A DNA stretch of 64,000 bases from Vibrio maritimus (GTDB lineage: Bacteria > Pseudomonadota > Gammaproteobacteria > Enterobacterales > Vibrionaceae), in contig BBMT01000004.1 in assembly GCA_000755425.1 (NCBI GenBank), positions 248,001 through 312,000 of the forward strand, in the 5' to 3' direction. Below, in pieces: positions 60,165 to 64,000 of this stretch (position 1 is its first letter; each line of letters starts with the position of its first letter). A program made the translations under genes and the position numbers. Below the pieces are notes generated by a model. It made no database searches. It was given only the letters and a program-made list of their open reading frames with translations, and had not been told where the DNA came from.

Positions 60165-61637
60165 ATGGAAAACTTCAAACACCTACCAGAACCGTTCCGA
60201 ATCCGTGTTGTTGAGCCTGTAAAACGTACTACGCGTGAATATCGCGAACAGGCGATTATTAAAGCGGGTATGAACCCATTCTTATTAGACAGTGAAGATG
60301 TATTTATTGATTTACTGACTGACAGTGGTACTGGTTCTATTACACAAGAAATGCAAGCAGCGATGTTACGTGGTGATGAAGCGTATAGCGGTAGCCGCAG
60401 TTACTATGCATTGTCAAATGCAGTGAAAGACATTTTCGGGTATGAACTCACGATTCCAACTCACCAAGGTCGTGGCGCAGAACAAATCTATATTCCTGTT
60501 CTAATTAAAAAGCGTGAAAAAGAGAAAGGTCTTGATCGCAGCAAGATGGTGGCATTGTCTAACTACTTCTTCGATACCACTCAAGGTCACACACAAGTGA
60601 ACTGCTGTGTGGCGAAAAACGTTTATACAAAAGATGCGTTCGATACTGCTGTGAATGCCGATTTTAAAGGTAACTTTGACCTTGAGAAGCTAGAGCAAGC
60701 AATTGTAGAAGCAGGCCCTGCCAACGTACCTTATATCGTGAGTACCATTACATGTAACTCTGCAGGTGGTCAGCCAGTTTCTATTGCCAACCTTAAAGCG
60801 GTTTATGAGATAGCTCAGAAGTATGACATCCCAGTGATTATGGATTCAGCGCGCTATGCGGAAAATGCGTACTTTGTTCAGCAACGTGAGCCTGGTTATC
60901 AAGACTGGACGATCGAGCAAATCACACGTGAATCGTACAAGTATGCCGACGGCCTAGCTATGTCCGCGAAAAAAGACGCAATGGTGCAGATGGGCGGTCT
61001 ACTTTGCTTTAAAGACGAATCGTTTATGGATGTCTATACCGATTGTCGCACCTTGTGTGTGGTTCAAGAGGGTTTCCCAACTTATGGTGGTCTAGAGGGC
61101 GGTGCGATGGAGCGTCTTGCTGTTGGTCTTTATGACGGTATGCGTCAAGACTGGCTAGAGTACCGCATCAATCAAGTTCAATACTTGGTGGATGGCTTGG
61201 AAGCGATTGGTGTGGTTTGTCAGCAAGCTGGTGGTCACGCGGCGTTTGTCGATGCCGGTAAGCTTCTTCCACATATCCCAGCGGATCAGTTCCCTGCGCA
61301 CGCACTGGCATGTGAGCTGTATAAAGTGGCGGGTATTCGCGCGGTTGAGATTGGTTCACTATTGCTAGGTCGCGATCCAGCGACAGGTAAGCAGCACCCT
61401 TGTCCAGCCGAGCTACTTCGTTTAACGATTCCTCGTGCTACTTACACACAAACGCACATGGATTACGTCATCGAAGCGTTTGAGAAAGTAAAAGCCAACG
61501 CACACAACGTGAAAGGGCTCGACTTTACTTATGAGCCTGAGGTATTGCGTCACTTTACTGCCAGACTGAAAGAGGTGGAAGTGGCTGTAAAGGGCGAAGC
61601 TCACAAGGCTGAAGAGAAGCAACTCGAAGAAGTTTAG
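60165..61637 (+). CDS. tnaA: Tryptophanase TnaA
   Basis: TnaA is the PLP enzyme that splits L-tryptophan into indole, pyruvate and ammonia. The PLP lysine K270 in [15 protein letters not shown] falls at the same position as in E. coli. [23 protein letters not shown] and [13 protein letters not shown] are family motifs. The length of 490 is slightly longer than the E. coli 471, with a charged C-terminal tail ([14 protein letters not shown]). The gene is intact and preceded by TnaC. Indole is a signalling molecule in vibrios. Confidence 0.97.
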   Translation: MENFKHLPEPFRIRVVEPVKRTTREYREQAIIKAGMNPFLLDSEDVFIDLLTDSGTGSITQEMQAAMLRGDEAYSGSRSYYALSNAVKDIFGYELTIPTHQGRGAEQIYIPVLIKKREKEKGLDRSKMVALSNYFFDTTQGHTQVNCCVAKNVYTKDAFDTAVNADFKGNFDLEKLEQAIVEAGPANVPYIVSTITCNSAGGQPVSIANLKAVYEIAQKYDIPVIMDSARYAENAYFVQQREPGYQDWTIEQITRESYKYADGLAMSAKKDAMVQMGGLLCFKDESFMDVYTDCRTLCVVQEGFPTYGGLEGGAMERLAVGLYDGMRQDWLEYRINQVQYLVDGLEAIGVVCQQAGGHAAFVDAGKLLPHIPADQFPAHALACELYKVAGIRAVEIGSLLLGRDPATGKQHPCPAELLRLTIPRATYTQTHMDYVIEAFEKVKANAHNVKGLDFTYEPEVLRHFTARLKEVEVAVKGEAHKAEEKQLEEV

Positions 61638-61647
61638 TCACACCTAA

Positions 61648-61679
61648 AGAACGCAGCCTTTGAGCTGCGTTCTTTTTCT
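61648..61679 (+). terminator. Intrinsic terminator between tnaA and tnaB
   Basis: AAGAACGCAGC-ctttga-GCTGCGTTCTTTTTCT is a strong stem with a T run, lying inside the presumed tna operon. Confidence 0.85.
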
Positions 61680-61755
61680 TAAAAACAACATAATTAAAAA
61701 CAAAATAATAACGATAAATCACCCTAATCCAATAACGTGAATTTAAGAGAGCAGA

Positions 61756-62972
61756 ATGATGAAAAAGAATCCGTCGCTCATTGGTGGCGCGTGCATCATT
61801 GCGAGCGTCTGTGTCGGCGCTGGCATGCTTGGACTACCCAGTGCGGGAGCGGGCGCATGGACCGTGTGGTCAATGCTGGCGATCGCCATTACCATGATTG
61901 TTATGACAATATCGGGCTGGATGCTGTTAGAAGCATTTAGACATTATGACCTAAAGGTCTCCTTCGATACCGTGACCAAAGATCTATTAGGCAATAAGGT
62001 CAACTTATTAAACAACATTACCGTCTATTTTGTTGGTGGCATATTACTGTACGCTTACATTACGTCTTCCGGTTTAATCCTTCAGGATGTGTTAGGTCTG
62101 AACGCCAAAGTGGCGTCGGCACTGTTTGTACTCATTTTTTCAGCATTCGTTTGGCACTCGACACGAGCGGTAGATAGAATCTCGGTCGTTTTGATTGCTT
62201 CATGATACTGAGCTTTGTATTTGGTGTTTCTGGATTGGCGGTTAAGGTCGACATGTCGGTACTGTTTGACACTATCGGTGAAGAAAATGCATACGCCCCA
62301 TACGCTATGGCCATGCTGCCAGTTGCGTTGACATCTTTTGGCTATCACCATTCTGTGTCATCTATGCGTGCTTACTATGGTGAAGAGACGAAAGCTAAAT
62401 ACGCGATTTTGGGCGGCACTGTGATAGCACTTAGCCTCTATTTCCTATGGCTATTTAGTATCTTCGGCAACTTACCGCGCGCGAATTTCGGTCCGGTAAT
62501 AGAACAAGGCGGCAACGTTGATGCATTGCTCAAAGCGCTTGGCTCCGTCATTGAGTCCGAGCAGGTTGCGAATGCGATCAACACCTTCTCTATGGCGGCG
62601 ATATTGTCATCATTTATTGGTGTTGGCTTAGGTGTATTTGATTTCTTAGCTGACTTCTTCAAGTTTAGCGACGACAAATCAGGTCGTACTAAGACGTGGC
62701 TAGTTACCTTTTTTCCACCACTCGTGCTCTCACTACTATTCCCATTCGGCTTCGTTATTGCCATTGGTTATGCCGGTGCGGCTGCGACGGTGTGGGCATG
62801 TATTATCCCTGCATTATTAGCACGCAAAACACGTCAGGTGCATGCAGGAGCAGGAGGCTTTACGGCTCCTGGTGGCAATGCAATGATTTCTGTCGTCATC
62901 GGGTTTGGTGTATTGACCGCAATCTTCCATGTGCTTTCTATGTTGGGAATGCTGCCTAACTTTACTGGCTAA
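61756..62972 (+). CDS. tnaB: Tryptophan permease TnaB (Mtr/TnaB/TyrP family), frameshifted
   Basis: An 11-helix aromatic amino acid importer. It opens with PSLIGGACIIASVCVGAGMLGLPSAGAGAWTVWS, the pattern of the hydroxy/aromatic permease family, and contains LPVALTSFGYHHSVSSMRAYYG and FIGVGLGVFDFLADFF. The frame breaks near 62200: VLIAF/MILSFVFGV is restored by one T in TTGCTTCATG. The corrected length is about 406 residues. ATG 61756 and 61759 are both possible starts. Position behind tnaA makes tryptophan the expected substrate. A terminator in between suggests reduced or separate expression. Confidence 0.92.
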
Positions 62973-63073
62973 CGTTAATCTCTGTTTTAAAACCACCATT
63001 ATTTATATTCAGTGTGACTAGCAGCAGTGCGCTGCTGGTCCATTCTGACCGTAATAAACAATTAGGAAAAAAA

Positions 63074-63457
63074 ATGAACGCAATTTCTACAGACAAAGCG
63101 CCGCTTGCTATTGGGCCATATGTTCAAGGGGTGAGCTTTAGTGATATGGTTATCACATCGGGTCAGTTGCCGATTAACCCTGAAACCAAGATAATGCCAG
63201 ATGATGTCGCGGAGCAAACAAGCCAATCTCTTCAAAATGCACTTGCGATTATTTCTGCGTCAGGCTTAGACGCACGTAACATTGTCAAAACCACAGTGTT
63301 TGTAAAAGATCTCAATGATTTCAGTAGAGTGAATGAGGTATACGAGCAGTTTTTCGTCAATCACAATGCTCCATTTCCGGCGCGCTCATGTGTAGAGGTA
63401 GCAAGACTGCCAATGGATGCCAAGGTCGAAATAGAAGTGATTGCTGCAAGAGGGTAG
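63074..63457 (+). CDS. ridA: RidA-family enamine/imine deaminase
   Basis: RidA (YjgF/YER057c/UK114) hydrolyses reactive 2-aminoacrylate and related imines. The 127-residue protein has the opening ISTDKAPLAIGPYVQGV, SGQLPINPET, the substrate-binding arginine R104 in FPARSCVEVARLP and the C-terminal VEIEVIAA. ATG 63074 has AGGA seven bases upstream; the frame is open to 63014 without a site. It follows tnaB by 101 bases on the same strand. TnaA releases 2-aminoacrylate, which makes a functional link likely. A paralogue specific to the tna locus is possible, because Vibrio usually also has RidA elsewhere. Confidence 0.9.
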   Translation: MNAISTDKAPLAIGPYVQGVSFSDMVITSGQLPINPETKIMPDDVAEQTSQSLQNALAIISASGLDARNIVKTTVFVKDLNDFSRVNEVYEQFFVNHNAPFPARSCVEVARLPMDAKVEIEVIAARG

Positions 63458-63560
63458 TGTGCGTTTGGGGGCGCCTCTAATGCGGCGCCTTATCGTGAGC
63501 TCGCAGCTCATTCCCAATATCTAGACGGGTTTAATTGTGTGGTCACACTAAATTGAATTG

Positions 63561-63782
63561 TTATTTGCTCTGCCAAGTTTTACTGATCCATCCCCCAATA
63601 TTCTCATCAAAGTAGCTTCCGCTAAATTCTTGTTTGTATTCAACGACATTGTCGATGCTCGGGCGTTCATCCAAAAGGTGATTGATATACACAGCCATCG
63701 GGTCATCGAATTGATCACGCCGCTTTCTTTCTGCCACTTCTTTGATGATTTGCATGCGGTATGCCTTGCTCATTTTTTTCAT
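63561..63782 (-). CDS. Small hypothetical protein
   Basis: A 73-residue charged, soluble protein (MKKMSKAYRMQIIKEVAERKRRDQFDDPMAVYINHLLDERPS...WISKTWQSK). GGAGG lies seven bases before the ATG, an ideal site, so I call it real. It has no recognised domain. The nearby 220 bases to the end of the window are AT-rich and show no further gene. Confidence 0.7.
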   Translation of the reverse strand: MKKMSKAYRMQIIKEVAERKRRDQFDDPMAVYINHLLDERPSIDNVVEYKQEFSGSYFDENIGGWISKTWQSK

Positions 63783-64000
63783 GTTTTACCTCCATTGTTG
63801 TGAGCGGTCTATCAAACATAGAAGTCAATTCTACCTTGGTCAAATTATGAACAGTGCTTTGTAGAAAAATATACTAAAGAGTGATAGGGGCGTTTACGTG
63901 GTACAACTAACAAAGTCTTATACTGGGAAGAAAATGACCGAACTTTGTTGAGTTCGATAAAGTAAAAGTCTGTAAAATCGGAAAAATTTGCCAAGGGATA

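Noticed and set aside
63465..63495. Terminator after ridA formed by two GGCGCC copies
   Set aside because: GGCGCC is itself a palindrome and the following T run is weak (TTAT), so I am not confident that it is a terminator.

Overview
The window is a stretch of gammaproteobacterial chromosome, almost certainly from a Vibrio (Vibrionaceae). The proteins carry a Vibrio signature: FabV, PanP-type aspartate decarboxylase, HexR, TfoX, the VC1184-type cysteine-desulfurase homologue, DUF3581, DUF3392, DUF3334 and a TnaC-tnaA-tnaB locus. Gene density, GC content and codon use look uniform. I see no prophage, insertion sequence, CRISPR array, integron, rRNA or tRNA, so this is core chromosome and not an island.

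Layout. 1-5.8 kb: the end of a YbjT-like SDR protein (-), then an AttEFGH-like ABC transporter ATPase, a giant permease and a lipocalin-like AttH protein (+). 6-12 kb: nhaA, then a fatty-acid block with a PsrA-type TetR regulator, fadE and fabV. 12-19 kb: YbjL-like transporter, grxA, iron-dependent alcohol dehydrogenase, hexR and panP. 19-26 kb: a periplasmic protein, lysO, an HDOD protein, tfoX, a small outer-membrane barrel protein and a two-component pair whose kinase carries a degenerate receiver and a cyclic-nucleotide-type domain. 26-34 kb: DUF945, serC, a CNNM/CBS transporter, cydC, cydD and trxB. 35-45 kb: a 2-oxoglutarate dioxygenase overlapping a PLP enzyme, DUF2797, a diguanylate cyclase, sanA/DUF3392, maeA and a DEAH helicase. 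45-51 kb: purC with a PurR box, a SulA homologue with a LexA box, a zinc-ribbon microprotein, a Sel1/J-domain protein, DUF2786 and DUF3334. 51-59 kb: a YdiJ-type FAD/FeS dehydrogenase, an isoprenylcysteine-methyltransferase homologue, a Fur-boxed small protein, DUF3581, an MFS transporter, a DUF333 lipoprotein and an alpha/beta-hydrolase lipoprotein. 59.5-63.5 kb: the tryptophanase locus tnaC-tnaA-tnaB followed by ridA, and finally a small hypothetical gene.

A dominant feature is about 26 single-base frameshifts in about 20 otherwise well conserved genes, nearly all the loss of one base. Essential or core genes (serC, cydC, grxA) are hit alongside accessory ones. The likeliest explanation is indel error in the sequence, not decay. 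I therefore annotate each as one gene and give the site of the break.

Regulatory sites readable by eye include a PsrA operator on a good promoter, a candidate CRP site before tfoX, a PurR box before purC, a LexA box before the SulA homologue, a Fur box before a hypothetical gene, the TnaC attenuation leader and many intrinsic terminators. No clearly new defence or mobile system is present. The most interesting leads are the kinase/receiver pair, the dioxygenase/PLP-enzyme pair, a possible small RNA between nhaA and psrA, the TnaC variant and the tna-ridA linkage.
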